From: Trichobilharzia regenti
Lineage: Eukaryota > Platyhelminthes > Trematoda > Strigeidida > Schistosomatidae
Assembly: GCA_944472135.2 (NCBI GenBank)
Contig: CALYDD020000394.1
Location: 62,001 to 126,000 of the forward strand
Direction: 5' to 3'
Length of the DNA stretch: 64,000 nucleotides
Shown here: one piece after another, positions 31,501 through 44,839 of the stretch
Layout: each line of letters opens with the position of its first letter
Numbering within the stretch: the first letter of the stretch is position 1
Program-made: the position numbers and the translations under genes
Notes under the pieces: generated by a model
What the model saw: the letters and a program-made list of their open reading frames with translations, nothing else
The model's database searches: none
Told to the model about the DNA's origin: nothing

Positions 31501-34500
31501 CTTTCGAGACTTTGTTAAGCAAATTTTACCGCTTCAGCACCATAGATATTCAAGGAGCGAATCCAAATGTAATCCTGCACTACCACTGAGTCAAAGTTTT
31601 TCAAGTATATTTTTAATTATTTCGTCTGAGGTACGATTTTGGTAGATAAGTAGGTTTTACACATCTAAGCTGTCCCATTTTCCTTCCTACAAGTAATTGA
31701 ATTGTGGTCATATTCACCGTTAAATATTTTCCTACTGCACAACCTTGGAGCAAACTTCGTATTCAAGCTTTGAAAATGCGTCCCTTGATTTTTTTCAGAA
31801 TACAAATTAAAGATCCCCTGTGCTTTTCCTTAATGATAATTGCATTTTCATGTCACATATAATTTCCTTTTGAATGGTAGGCGACAGTTAGCCTATAGAG
31901 CCCATTTTTCTCAATATACCTATTTCTGAATCACTTGTTTGAGAAGACATGCATAACTCATTTTCCTGTAATTTTATTTTAGAACCTAATGCTGTGTTTT
32001 AGATTAAGAGGTTTAGATTGAGCAATATGGTTGAGTATGAACCAAGCAATTTCCTGTTCATATGACTTCATCCAACTATCAAAACCACAACACTGTTGCA
32101 TATCAAATAAGCTTATATGATGTGTAACGAAAAGAGTTTCAACAGCTTTCTGTTTTCATCGATTCGTCATGATGCTTAATGAAGAAACGACAGACAAGTC
32201 TATTCAGACTATCAATAAAATGCTTCTTTTTAAGCGGAACTTGGTAAGCCTGAATACGTCCCAAAATTTGAGACCAACGAAATGTTACGAAACACAAGAA
32301 ATTATTTATACGATTAAGCGAAGTAAATTCATGGAAATCAGCATCACAACAACTAAAATAGCCTTTCATTTTTCCACTGCGTGCTGAAAAAAGAAATCAT
32401 AGCATCCACTCAGCGCCCTACTAGTTTGATTACCTGAGTATTGAAACAAAATGACATGTCCTTCAAGAAGGATAGCGAACACTGCATCTGAAGTTACTCA
32501 GAAAGATGAATGTTACTCTGATATCTCATTAGTAAGATGCATAGTAGTCTGTGGATATCAACATGTATGTTTTCCTGAATTTTTTGGTGCTGGTGATGCA
32601 ATTGTTGAAGTTTATACACAAAGCATATTTCGTTATCAAATATACCTCAGGAATATTAAGCCTTTAATCCTAATTTCAGAGCTCACTAATTCTAACGATT
32701 TTAATATTCGCTTTAGACGCAGTATCATCTGACATCATATATGATGACGCCTACTCGTCATAAAAGTTGCTAAAACACACGACCATCTTGACAGTATTGC
32801 GAACACGTATTCAGTAGTTACTCGATCACAACCACTCCAGTTATTTATAAATTTAACATTTTATAGCTTTTTAAACTCAATTATTCATTATAACCATATG
32901 GAATAGTCAATACAAAACAATGTCTTCACTTTGCATCATCGGAGAGTGTACGACTTGTCGTAGTCGATTTTTGAATGTACTTACGTATTCACATAAAAAG
33001 GAAGTACATCTTAACAGTGACTTGGTTTACTTCCTCCAAGAATTCACGTGACTCTCTATTGTGAAATGTTTTCATAAATAAGTTTGTTTGCACCCTTGTT
33101 ATCATTTGTGATTTCAGAAGAGAAGTGTAAGTTGAATCTTAAACAGCCTCTCATTTTACTGGATATTCAAAATATTCTATTAGTTTCAAGGGGACCACTT
33201 CTAGGTTTTGCACAGCGAAAATACATATTACACAGTCAAGTCAATATCCCGGGTTATATAATCTCTCGGAATACCATCTCTTTTATCATGCGTCACAGTG
33301 ACTGCAAATAACATCATTCAAGTATACAAGAAAGCTGCCTTTCATGTTCTCAATACGTATCCATGATATAATTAAGTTAAGTGAAAGATTTAAACACTCT
33401 AGACTAAGTGACTAATACTTTTTGAGTAACAGTTCCGAACAATATGAAGTGCATAATCATGACTTATTTTAAACAAACACGAATTGGAAGTGTGACATAA
33501 TGGTGCTGTGTCAGTAAGTCAGAATAATCAAGTATAAAAGCTTTGATATTTCTGATAAAACATAAACTCCAAATAATAAACACACAAATCAGAAATCACC
33601 AATTACAGCAGTGGAATGTATGGGAAATTCCTCGGAGTCAGTTATAGGAAGACATACCTCAGAAACAAATTTGTTTCTGAGATCTGTATATAGGCTAGTA
33701 TCGTATACTTGTGAGAACCTACAAGCAAATATTTGTGGTTGAAAAAGGATCTTATTTAAGTTTTACGGCAAAAAAACTCGAAATCCTAATTTTGCATGAC
33801 GAACTGTGTTTTAATTAAGTTACATGTTATGCACGTTATGATTCGTCGAAACCATAATATATTAAAAATATTGACGAGGACAGTAGCAGAAGTTATCATT
33901 AAGGTAGTACAAAGAATGAGGTTCATATAACAATTTAAATATAAATAAAACTAAAATAAATCGATTGGAAAATCTGCGTCTAGTAAAGTACGATCATGAA
34001 ATGAGGATGATACCGGTAGTAGGTGGAAACCATTGTCTAGTTATTTTTAAATTTGCCTAGGCTAAGAGGTGGAATTAAAACAAGTATTTTTTGAATGTAC
34101 GCACAAAGGTTGTTAACTCTAAAACTTTCTGGAGTGCTGACTTTCGACGAAAGATGAGTTTGATTATCACATGGAAACTCGTATGAAATATTGAAGTGTC
34201 GTGAAAGCAATTTTCCTGGGCAGTTGATTACAACGATTACTCAAACGAAATGAAATCAGTTTTTTATGTAAAATGTTTCCATTCATGAGTAACACTGCTG
34301 AGTGTCTCATATTTCTACTCAACTGGAAACTTTCGCGATAACTTTATTTATTTAATGACCATCTAATTCGTCTAGGTGGACTACTATCATCGGTTCTATA
34401 AACACTAAATACTTCTGGAGATTACTGAAATAACTTCTAAATAGAAATGTTTTAAAATGCCAGCAAAGTTAGCAAAGAATTTGGTACACATTTCATATAT

Positions 34501-37500
34501 CTGCTCCATACGATGAGCGTTCAAGTTTCCATGATAAAAGAGTTTGTCTGAGAAGTTTGATGCATAAGTGCAATCTGTTTCTAAAAAGGTGACCAAATAT
34601 TTACTTGTCAAATCAATTGTAATTTCTATGTCAATATATACTGTCGTCATCAATATGATCTAGCTGGACTGGTGTCTTCATCGATCATGCAGACACCATA
34701 ATTATAGTAGCGATTCCTGGTGATAACATTGAAAAATAGAACCACATTACGAAACACACAATTTCCCATCCATGAACTATATTTCAAATAAAGTGGGTGG
34801 TATATACAAGAGCAAAGCAGATGTGGTACATAAGTAATTTGCAATTGAGGTTCCTAAATGCTTCCATTACTATAATATTTTCCAAAAGCGATATCTTAAT
34901 GAGAATGCTCTTTTTCTGGTAAGACCTACTGACTTGTCCACCCCTCTCTGGGTGCTTTTAAATCCTGAGCTGATTAATAAACTAACTTTAGAGAGAACTA
35001 GAAAAATGTTAACAGAGTCATAGGCTTCATTCAATGTACAAAATAATTCATTCATTTTGTGACGGAAAACTAACCTGTATTTCGTAAACTGTCCACAGAT
35101 AAGTCATTTATTTCAAGTGGAACATGTGAGTGGGATTTAAACGTTCTGTCTTATCTACGCCAGAAACAACACGGTGGTTTCCATGTAGTCCCTTGCATGA
35201 TGACTGTCAGAAAAGTATAACTAAAATATACTTGCATGTGGTGTACGTACAAAATTCCGTATATTTTAGGGTTTGGCATCTAAATGTAAAGTTTATTATC
35301 TTGTCATTCATCAAAAGTTGATGTAAGAAAAATAGCACATCATAAGTACAATGGATTTTTGAATAGTTTATTTTTGCAAAACTCAAGAGATACAGTAATA
35401 TTTATTCGTTTCCAATCAAAAATTAAGAATTTTATGTCCCAAGAGATGACTCTTCAAAAGATTTACTATCAAAGCGTAAAATCGTCTATATATACACAGG
35501 TATTTTTATACATTAAGAAAATATATCCTGTGAGAATAATTTAAAAAGGTACTCGTACCTAAAATAATAATAGTAAGAGATGAAATAAATGTATTTGTGG
35601 TTAAAATTATAGGTAAAGATCAACATTCAAGTCAAAAAACAATCAATGTCATATATGGCATAATTCAAAGGATGTATTGATCAGTAGACGGGTATTAAAA
35701 ACACCAAATATGCGAGTTTACAGCTTGAAAGTTATTTCCTTGAAAACATGTCTCTTCACCGGAATTTGTGTTCAAAACAACACAACAAGAAGCCTATTCC
35801 GCAAGGCAGGAGAGCCTCAAGTATAGTTATGAAACACAAAGTCCTTTAGGTCAATGAAAAATAAGAAAAGATGATCATTCAACTATTCGGATTACTAACA
35901 AATATAACGCGTAGGTTTTTGTTTCCTTTCCGGTGGCATCTGGATGTTTATTTAATGTATTGGAGTAAAAAGGTTGAAATGTAGTGAAGGGAATCTGTTT
36001 ACACTACGAGTAATCTCAACTTTCCAAAAGCGTCTAAAATGATAAATGTAGAAGTGCTTAGCTATCACAGGTGAAATGTGTCAAGGGTTCAGCAACTGAA
36101 CATTATTCATCTCAGGTGTTGAAAGTAACAAGTGAAAAAACGAATTTCACAAAAGATAATTGAGGGTCAAGGTTAACACCGGTAAATATTTATTGACAGA
36201 ATGTTTTCACCCTACTGGAATAACATATCAATCTACATAAGTGCCTTAGGTTTGAAGACAGAGAAACAGTAAAGCTCCTACTTGTTATTTCATTTTTAAA
36301 TTGGTCTTTATTATGATGGTTAGAATAATTGGAAACAAACTGCTAACATGCAGGATTATTTGAATTAGATGATAAAAAACTATTTTTTTTTCATATAACT
36401 TAATGTGGAATTGCACACTGCCAGTGTAAACTGATCTGCATATTATTTTTTCATTATCACTTAAGTGGTGAACTTTGGAGAAGGAGTCATTGAATTAACT
36501 ATAAGAAACCATTGATCAATAATGTGTATCATTTCCACTGACCAATCTCTTCACCCAGCAGGAATTGGTGAGTAGCAGTACAAATTGAAATCTGTATCAA
36601 AATAGCACAGTTACTTCCATGTACCTATTAAGAAAAGCCTATTTTAAGGTCATATTTTCCAAGACTTTTATTTTTAAATGTGAAGCTAAATCTCTTATCA
36701 TTCCACAAGAAACGCTCATTTGCGTGAGATCGCTTCACATTTTTCAGATGTTACTTTCTCTCTCTCTATACATATATATGTGTATATGGATTATCTTACT
36801 TTATAATAATTCTTTGAAAAAAACTGAATATATATCAATACATTTGCCTTAGTAATAATACATCTACCATATTGTTCACTCGACGGTTCGTCAAAATAAG
36901 CCAAATAAACACAATGAAAATGGGATTATGATGAGGATTAAAAGCACAGATTAAAAAAAGTTGGAAAACAGAGGATGAGAGAACACGGAAGAGCTCATAA
37001 AATGACAACGACTGCATTCAGGATGCTTACTAATTAAAATATTTCTGTCATATATGATATTCACGAATGGTTTTCTAAAACTATAATTAAAACTGTCTTT
37101 TATTCTGAAACACATCTCTCTTGAGAGGCTTCTCAAGCTGGATGTTCTTCAACTTATAAATCACGTAACTAGTGAACTAGAAACAAATGGTTTCCATTGT
37201 TCGTGTTGTAACAGTGCGCTTTGCCCAACGCGAAACACAACCAAGTTTTTCTGATTCCAGTGAGGTTAACAGGAAAAGGCACATAAATGCAAGTAAATGA
37301 ATTTTTCCGTGCTTTATATACAGAACAACTCCAAATCTATGGAGTCTCGGTTTTGATTGCAGCAGAATTCAAATGATTTTTTAAGCGGAACTGTGTATTT
37401 TTTGAATAACAGTTTGCCCAAGTAAATATACATGATTCAGTGATTTGAACTGACATGATTCTCAAAGCTCACAATATATTAAGGTCAAACAGAATCTCGG

Positions 37501-37980
37501 AAAGCATATATCACCATTATAACGCGGTACACGGTGTCACACAGTGACATTGAACCTGTCCTCTCTATCCTTACTCCATATCACATTTTCTGATTACATC
37601 AGCCATTAACTCTGAATGCATATCAGTCACAACATCAGGATGCAAATAGGCATGTGCATGTATGTATATACACTTGTAATCATCGATTCTGTGATTGAGT
37701 AATTTAGTGTGTGACATGACTAATGCAGTCACTATAATTGTATTTTCTAATCATCAACAAAATATGAGGATTATATGTGTAGGCCTAGGAGATAAATTTA
37801 CAAACATTTGTATATGACAACCTGTATCAGGAACCAGAACGAATTTATTTTTCTCATTCCAGTTCAAAGAGGTGTGTTTTTTTTTTTTATGAAGGTTATT
37901 TTCGTGATTTTTTCTAAAATTATTAGAAGTGATTATTTTTGAATGGTGATAAACTAGATGAAAAATGGCTTCAAATGAAC
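28540..37980. other. 9-kb AT-rich stretch without recognised genes
   Basis: The longest feature-poor part of the window. Scattered frames of 60-93 codons (for example 32451-32732 +) show no family resemblance and many start at non-ATG codons. It may be intergenic or intronic. The one structured site noted is the perfect palindrome at 33658-33681. Confidence 0.4.
33658..33681. repeat. 24-bp perfect palindrome
   Basis: CTCAGAAACAAATTTGTTTCTGAG is its own reverse complement over all 24 bases with no loop. No neighbouring gene is recognised, so a regulatory role cannot be argued from context. Confidence 0.6.
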
Positions 37981-38014
37981 TGACTTATGTAGGTCAGCCC
38001 TTCTCGACTTTGTG

Positions 38015-38780
38015 TCCAGCGTCTCTACTTATTTGAGTAGAATTGAGATTCAGTCTGTCAGGCTTTTGTGTGGCAAAATCTATGTTAACTCGTGTATATC
38101 CGTGTGCTTGTAAACGCTCTCTCCGGTTATGAAATCATTAAAAGCACGGAAGCCTGTGCAGAGTTCTGTGTTCTTATTGATTTCACCGAAGGAATATGAC
38201 CTTTACGTATTATCTGCTCCCAGTTCTGCATTCGTGTCACTCATGAGGGTTTCAATGTCCACATCCTGATTTCTTCTATCACTGTTTGCAGCTGCTTCAA
38301 AAATCATCCTTCTTCTCTTCTTCCGCATTGCTTTTAGCACTGAGCGTGGCGTTGAGTTGAATCACGCTGTCATCATTCTGGATGATACTGCTTCCGACTG
38401 CATTCGGGCTGCGGGTGACACTGATGAAATCATTGTAACCACTCGTGCCTCAGTGTGCTCGTGGTTGTCGCCTGGGTGACTCGACCGGAGTAGTTTACTG
38501 ACTGTTCTGTATACAATTTTGACAGTCCACATTCATTCTATTTGCCTCTGCAGATACCCAGCACTTCTAATCCATATCCTCTCACTTCTTTGGCTACCTG
38601 GGCAGTTTTTGCAGTCTCGTACATCGTACGGAAATTTCACCTTTTCATTCGAATTCTTAATTACAACGATGGAAGACGCATCGACTGAATGGCTTCCTGA
38701 GGGATTTGACCAGTCTGAGTCATTTTGCCTCTCTGATTTGAGTGATGAATACAACTGTTATTTCAGTTTTTTGAATTTTT
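38015..38780 (-). pseudogene. Decayed coding frame of unknown family
   Basis: One minus-strand frame stays coding-like over about 240 codons with only a handful of stops: 73 codons ending at 38533, then a TGA, then about 55 codons beginning MWTVKIVYRTVSKLL, another TGA, then FNSTPRSVLKAMRKKRRRM with ANSDRRNQDVDIETLMSD, a TAA, and further codons including FGEINKNTELCTGFRAFND. Stops fall in the same phase without a frameshift, and local GC is higher than in the surroundings. It looks like an old pseudogene or an unfamiliar transposon protein. I cannot name it. Confidence 0.45.
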
Positions 38781-38989
38781 AAAATGGTTACTGTGCGTTG
38801 ACGTTTCTTTGGCTGTTTGATAGCTGCTGTGGTGTAGGAATGCTAGCTATACGCTCAACCCTCAATCATTAGTCGTCTTGGCACCAGCTAGAAAACTAGC
38901 AAGCTATTTTACTATGCTAGGTTCAAATATTAAATCTAGCATGCTAATTAAAATCGCACTAAGAAAAATCTCTTTCCAAAGAGGGCATA

Positions 38990-39190
38990 TTCACCGCTGA
39001 GCGTCAGTAGTTTAGCGAAACAACGTTCGCCAATCAGAAACGCTGTCCGGGGTTCCACTCACAGCTGCCACACTCTTAAACCTCACTTATTCAGAAGTAG
39101 GTCTGGAAAGGCGGCATTAACATCATTGCTACCGAAACTTTAAAGGTCTAGCCTAAAGACTTATTTTTCATCGAGACAAAATAACAAAAA
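38990..39190 (+). repeat. Possible diverged tRNA-derived SINE
   Basis: The segment GCGTCAGTAGTTTAGCG resembles an A-box region and GGGGTTCCACTCA, about 40 bases on, a weak B box. A GC-richer body follows and the end is A-rich. Neither box matches the consensus well and no second copy was found in the window, so this is tentative. Confidence 0.3.
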
Positions 39191-40733
39191 TAAATATCCA
39201 CTGCAGACTTCATAGCAGAGACGTCTCGGACGTCCCTGTTTTCGAATGGAGAAAAGGAAAGAAACTGCCTAGACATTGGACTTGAGACATGCAGAAACAT
39301 TCAGGCAGGAATTTTATAGGAACAATAGCGAGTTTAACTAAAATATGAGATTATTACAGCTGAAATGATTAAAGCAGAATTATGGACTCACATTACTGCT
39401 GCATTTTGGTTTCTGACGTATGACTTAACAGTCTGGTTATCGTTTACCTTCATTTGCGCATTTGTTGTATTGTGATATTGAATTTACCGGGACTATAATT
39501 TCTAAAGACAAATGTCTTATTTTACTCATATGGTAAATTACATTTTATGCGATAATGTAATGATTCGTTAAATAAATAACTTTGAACAGTTTATTTCGAT
39601 ACAAAATACCCTCAAAGGCAATGATGTTTAACGCGGTAAAGCTGCAAATTACTGTTCGTCTTTGACAGATGCTATTCAGAATGAATCAACTCATCAGGTT
39701 TACAATTTAGCACCTTCATTCTTTGAAGAGAATATAACTGCGACTAGACTAGACTAGCACGAAGAATGGAAATTACGCTCAAAACCCGCTCTTACTCTCG
39801 CTTACATTGACTTTCATACAGAATGATTTCAAATATCGGTCTCGTGTTTAAATACCTACTTCCTTCCGTCAAATCAATTTAGAGTGAATTCTGCTTGAAC
39901 AAATCACTATTTTGTTCTCAACATTCTTTCTCTTACATTTCGCGTCTGTTTCAGTATTTATCGACTATCGTTTTTGCACTGTTTCAGTTGACGCAAGTAG
40001 GTTTACATTTTGAAACGTTCTGTGGTGCTAAATTCAGCATGTGATACACATGCATAACGAAGTTGTGCATTGTTTACTATTCACATGATATCTGTGCACA
40101 AGCACTGAAATAATTTTTATGTGCAAGGCATGCAAATATTAGTCATAATATTCGCCAGCAATAAAGCGAATAGAGGACGTAGAGGTTTTGCTAATAATAC
40201 TTCAGTTCCAGCCAAAATTCAAACCTAAATTGATATTTTTCTATTCAGGCTTGAGATTCTGCAGTGACTTTGAATGACCATTAGATAATTTGAAAGAAAA
40301 TATCTGACCACATAGGCAATTAACAGGAATTATCATTGGTTACTTAAGCTTTCTGACATATGTTCACTGCAAACTGTTGATGCATTCGTCATCATGGTAA
40401 TAATATCATGGAAATATTCCTCACACTCATCCTTAATATAATCAACTGATTTTAGAAAGTAAATAGCTAAAAACTCTTGAAGTAAATAGCGTTCATATGA
40501 AGTATACAAATGTGTTTGGACTTCAATGGAAGTATAGAATTCCCAGCTTATAAGGCTGATGGTGGATTCATCATAAATTCACCAGAAACCATAAAGTTTT
40601 ATGATCTCGTCTAGTCAACTGAATGGCAGTGATGTAGGAGGACATAATGACATACAGTGTTTTCAAATGTGAAATTTACTTTACACATGAATTAGACAAC
40701 TTCACTCATATTTGTTGAATTGTTCTACACATT

Positions 40734-40756
40734 TATATATATATATATATATATAT
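40734..40756. repeat. AT dinucleotide microsatellite
   Basis: Uninterrupted alternating TA run of about 11 units. Confidence 0.85.
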
Positions 40757-42494
40757 AATTGTAATTTTATAATCCATTTTTAACCATTTGTTCCGTCAGC
40801 CACTGGGAGCTGGAAAGCTACGAATAAAGGTCGCTTGCTTGATGAATACTATACAAAACCAGTTAACTCACCAGCTGTTGAATCAAGCACCATTATTTTA
40901 CGAAGGGAACATTTCTGTCACTAGGCTCAAATTCGCATGAGAATAAGAGTAAAAGACTGCTTAGTAAATTCACTTACACTCTTTATTATTCATAATAATT
41001 CTCACATCGCATTTAACCATTTCTGCTGTGCTTAAAGTTTCGTTTCTTTCATTGTTCTGATTTCATCACTTGTGTGCAAACTCCATATCTCCAGTCTCAC
41101 TGTTTTTACACATATTGATTTTGCATTTATCTTTTGTTCTTTTTCATTATTGTCTGATGCATCTGTCTTTTTTGCAATAATTCAGATGACATGCGTACGT
41201 TTATTCACTGAATTCATCATGTGGTCCACAAACACAAGAAATAAGTCCACGGAAATAAGGCAATTTTTTAAGCTATTCGCAAATAGTGAGAAACTTGTCA
41301 GATTTTATTACACTTATTAAAAACACAATATGATCTTTATATTCAATAATAAAAATAATTATAAAACCAAGTACTACTGATGGATTATAATGAATAGTCG
41401 TGTACCATCCATATCAACCACTGTTGTTTTCCGGGTAGATTTATGTTACCTAACCGCTGGATGACTGTTTTGCTAGTTTAGGGCCGAACTCTTCAGAGAT
41501 GTGTCCAATTAAATTCAACTCAGAAGTCTGAATCAGTCCAAACTACCCGAGTTCCAGCTGGCTATTAGGGTTAACTTGTTATTCCATAAATGAAACTTGT
41601 ACTTGAGAGATAAGTTTGGAAATTGAACAATTCAAGATGACGTTTCACCACAGTTTTCTTCAGAAACTGAAAGTATTCAGATCACAATATCTTATCTCCT
41701 TGAAACCTTATAGGGTAATCAAGAAACCAGGCTCCAGTGGATAGACCGGTGCACAAATTATGGAACCATATCCCATATCAAACTGTGCAAATTGCAATTT
41801 ACCAGTGGATTGTGGATTTGATCAAAAAATAAATATGCAGAAACCATGACGTTTCAGTATAAAATATCTAATTCACTTTGAATTTTTCCATTCAAACCTT
41901 TAGGCTGTTCGCACTGGAAATCTAATTTCAGCTTTCTGTAATCGAAAACCTTTTTAATTATCAGTTTATATAGGCTTACAATTACTACAAAATTCTTTCC
42001 ACTATACTTCTTACTATTCTATGGGAAACTACCTGCATTTTATTAATATTCAAGACACTTATTGAGAGGTTTTGTCGTGCCTATGTGCTTTTCACTTAAG
42101 TGAGAATATTTTGAAAAACATTTATGATATATCAGGGAATTTTCGTGAGTAGAGTGTTTCGCTTTTATGTAAATAAACCCTCGATTCTATGCAAAACTCT
42201 AACTTGACATGAGAATGTGGTGTATTGTGTATGCTGGATCTCTGAATGAATTCAAGTAGGAATATATACCAAAAATCATTTGTAGGCCCTAATGTTATTA
42301 TTAATATTTTCCTTTTATTTCTTAGAGGAACATAAGGCTTCAGCCGCGTGTCTCCATTGTGTTCGGTTCTCTACTAGAGTTCTCACCCGGCTCCACGTGT
42401 GTCCACATGCTTTCATCTCCTATTCAAATGACCTCTTCCAAGTCACCCTTGCACTGACGACCAACTCGCCGCTTCCCTTTCGGCCTGGTTTCAC

Positions 42495-42677
42495 TCAAGC
42501 AATGGCTTGTCTAGCGATGTCACTTGATGGTTTCCTCAGAGTATGGCCAATCCATCTCCATTTCTTCCTGCCTATTTGTTTCACAATCGGCTCCTGGTTA
42601 GCTCGCTCATTGCCAGAGATCCGTGTTGCTGATCTTTTCTGGCCAGCCATATGATCTTGGGTATTGAGCGAAGACAA
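42495..42677 (-). pseudogene. RTE C-terminal domain fragment
   Basis: A 60-codon piece with RKKWRWIGHTLRKPSSDIAR, the characteristic block just downstream of the RT thumb in schistosome RTE proteins. It follows the 42681-42917 thumb piece in a different frame. Confidence 0.65.
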
Positions 42678-42680
42678 CTG

Positions 42681-42917
42681 TTAATGAAAGGCTGAAGTTT
42701 GTTTGAGATGCTGTTTATGACGCGCCAAGTCTCTGATCCGTACAGTGAGTAGCACTGACTTCATATTGGAGTTGAATATCCGGATGTTATTTTTGATGGT
42801 GAGTGCTGTTGACTTCCACACAGACTTAAGAGCAATGAAAGCTTGTCTTGCTTTTCCGATCCTTCCTGCTTTGATATCCTCGTCAGTTCCGCCTGTAGTT
42901 GAAACAATGCTTGCCAT
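42681..42917 (-). pseudogene. RTE reverse transcriptase thumb fragment
   Basis: Seventy-eight codons: MASIVSTTGGTDEDIKAGRI, then KARQAFIALKSVWKSTALTI, then NIRIFNSNMKSVLL, followed by a diverged version of the YGSETW block. The sequence is nearly the same as residues 81-150 of the plus-strand frame at 55247-55708. Confidence 0.65.
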
Positions 42918-43330
42918 GTAGATAAAGGAGGTTGTTTCTTTCAGGTTCTTCCCATTTATGCTGATTGTTGTCTATTGCCATTGTTTTCTCTGTTGGTGTT
43001 GGCCAGGAATCTTCATCACCTCTGTTTTATCTATGTTTACCTGAAGTCCTATCTTTTCTGGTTGCTTCTTCTGCCAACTTATTTCTTTTCACTTGCATAT
43101 CTTCCAGTTTGTGGGAAATCAAACATATATCATCGGCAAAGTCCAGATCCTCCAAGTTTTTGTGTGAGTCCATTTAATTTCTATTTCCTCATTGCCCGTT
43201 TTCTGTTGCATTATCCAATCTACTCCAATCAGAAGGATCATTGTCGATAGTAGACAGCCTTGCCTCTCTCCAATCCTCACTTCGAAGTCCATAATGTTAA
43301 ATAAATGATAACCTATCCTTTGTCATGGCC

Positions 43331-44560
43331 ATCAAAATTTGCTGTAAAGCCATCACGAATGAATAACTACTATTGGGTGCATGAAAAAATCATCCACTTA
43401 ATAAATGTGGTGACAATTTCCCATTGAGGATGAGAACAACTGCCCGCCTAAAACTTCTATGAGTAAAAACAGATTTTATATCAGAATGCTTCTCTTTTTG
43501 ACATCAGACAAAGAAATCACTTGGTTTGTTTTCCGTTCATGTAATAGTGAAGACACATGGTGGCTTTTGATTGTTTTTCAGTTCTTGAAATAGTCTACTC
43601 ATATATTCAGCTTCAAAATGTATTGAGCATCTTTACATTCATTATTATAAATGCCAGTGTGAACAGGGCTCACTGACTTACTTTGTTATTTTAGTGAAGT
43701 CATGTAAGTTAGTGTTAAGTCCGTTGGCTTGAATTCGTCAGTTTGTTCCATAGCATCATAGTTTTCAAAATCGTATGCACTAATACGCTCATCAACAACC
43801 TGACCATTCAGTTAATTGAAGGAGAACACAGAATACCAGATATTCCAGTGAATTAAGGATATAACTTGTTTCATTATGAATGAAACACAGGTATCGAAGT
43901 CTATTGGCACTTCTATAATTCATGTGCAATATTTAATTTCAGCAATTTCTGCCTATTTTCTGCATACAATCAAACTGCATGCATATCACGCGTCATCATT
44001 TTTGAGAAATGTGTCAAATACTTTGCAGACTCTCTGTTCTCAACCTGAGAGTATTTCCATTATGAAGTCCATATTCACATAATTTGTCACTAACATAGGT
44101 TGAAAGAAAATTTGTAGGCAGTACTAAATGTTGTTAGTCCATAATGGTCACAGCCATATGATAATCTACCTTCTCAGTTCCAACGAGTCTCTATCTGGCT
44201 TCGTATTGAATCTTCCTGAGATTTTGGAGACGTTAGGTTGTGACTAACACATTAACGTTGTTTGTATAATAGTTGTCCACTGCAGATTTACTTTTCAAAA
44301 CTCATACGGATCAACAATATACCATCTCATATTACAGTAAAAGACAGACTTCCATCAACGAGTGAGTGCAGTAGCTCTTCGTTTTCTGTATACTTTGACG
44401 CATCATTGTATATTTCTGTCGCTCAGATGATGTTTATTTTAGCTTCAAAGTTCACTCTCGTGAACTTAAAACCCTTGTGTAATTCTGTATATTATTTTGT
44501 TTCCATGTACACCCTTTGAGCACAACTCATTCATCAAACTATTCATGCCATTACGTAACA
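43331..44560. other. No feature recognised
   Basis: AT-rich; short chance frames only. Confidence 0.35.
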
Positions 44561-44565
44561 CTTAT

Positions 44566-44727
44566 TTAACAATCATTTATGACAACTCATCACTTTTGTT
44601 ACTATCCTCTTATATGAACATCCAATTCACCTGAACTTACTCCTCTTTAACAATCGTTTTTGACAACTCATCACTTTTGTTGCTATCCTCTTATCAACAT
44701 CCAATTCATCTGAAATTACTAATTGTA
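44566..44727 (+). repeat. Tandem duplication, two 81-bp units
   Basis: The unit starting TTAACAATCATTTATGACAA (44566) is repeated from 44647 as TTAACAATCGTTTTTGACAA. Both contain ACTCATCACTTTTGTT, CTATCCTCTTAT and CATCCAATTCA. The second unit has small deletions and substitutions. No coding potential. Confidence 0.75.
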
Positions 44728-44751
44728 TTTTCGTTTGACAAATTTAATGTA

Positions 44752-44769
44752 TACACACACACACACACA
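44752..44769. repeat. CA dinucleotide microsatellite
   Basis: About nine CA units directly upstream of the PLE terminal motif. Confidence 0.85.
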
Positions 44770-44780
44770 AAATAACCATA

Positions 44781-44838
44781 TATATTTGCGATTGTACAGC
44801 TATGAAAATGAATTCGCCGAAAAGAGACTCTTCGCTGA
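44781..44838 (+). repeat. Solitary PLE-associated terminal motif
   Basis: The block TTTGCGATTGTACAGC ... GAAAAGAGACTCTTCGCTGA matches, inverted, the motif at 7739-7795 and, more weakly, 7051-7104. No PLE coding sequence was seen beside it, so it may be a solo terminal repeat. Confidence 0.55.
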
Positions 44839-44839
44839 A

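Larger units (their letters stand above)
38790..42305. other. AT-rich stretch without recognised genes
   Basis: Contains a possible old SINE (38990-39190) and an AT microsatellite (40734-40756). Other frames are short and unconvincing. Confidence 0.4.
42310..43330 (-). mobile_element. RTE-clade non-LTR retrotransposon, 5'-truncated 3' half
   Basis: Minus-strand blocks in order: RIGERQGCLLSTMILLIGVD with WIMQQKTGNEE (RT palm), then a diverged region at the position of the DFADD box. Next come the thumb (MASIVSTTGGTDEDIKAGRI, KARQAFIALKSVWKSTALTI, NNIRIFNSNMKSVLL), KKWRWIGHTLRKPSSDIARQ, and a C-terminal basic tail. The order matches the 5815 (-) and 55235 (+) copies, and the nucleotide similarity to 55235 is high. 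Frameshifts separate the blocks, so it is non-functional. Confidence 0.75.

Noticed and set aside
32451..32732. 93-codon plus-strand frame with a Gly/Ala-rich centre
   Set aside because: No domain recognised and no flanking support; length is within chance for this much sequence.
41525..41575. CTGAATCAGTCCAAACTACCCGAGTTCC, vaguely like the ribozyme element
   Set aside because: Stem II cannot pair, GAAA is absent and flanks do not align with the arms.
42292..43250. Plus-strand frames up to 120 codons
   Set aside because: Antisense shadows of the minus-strand RTE copy.
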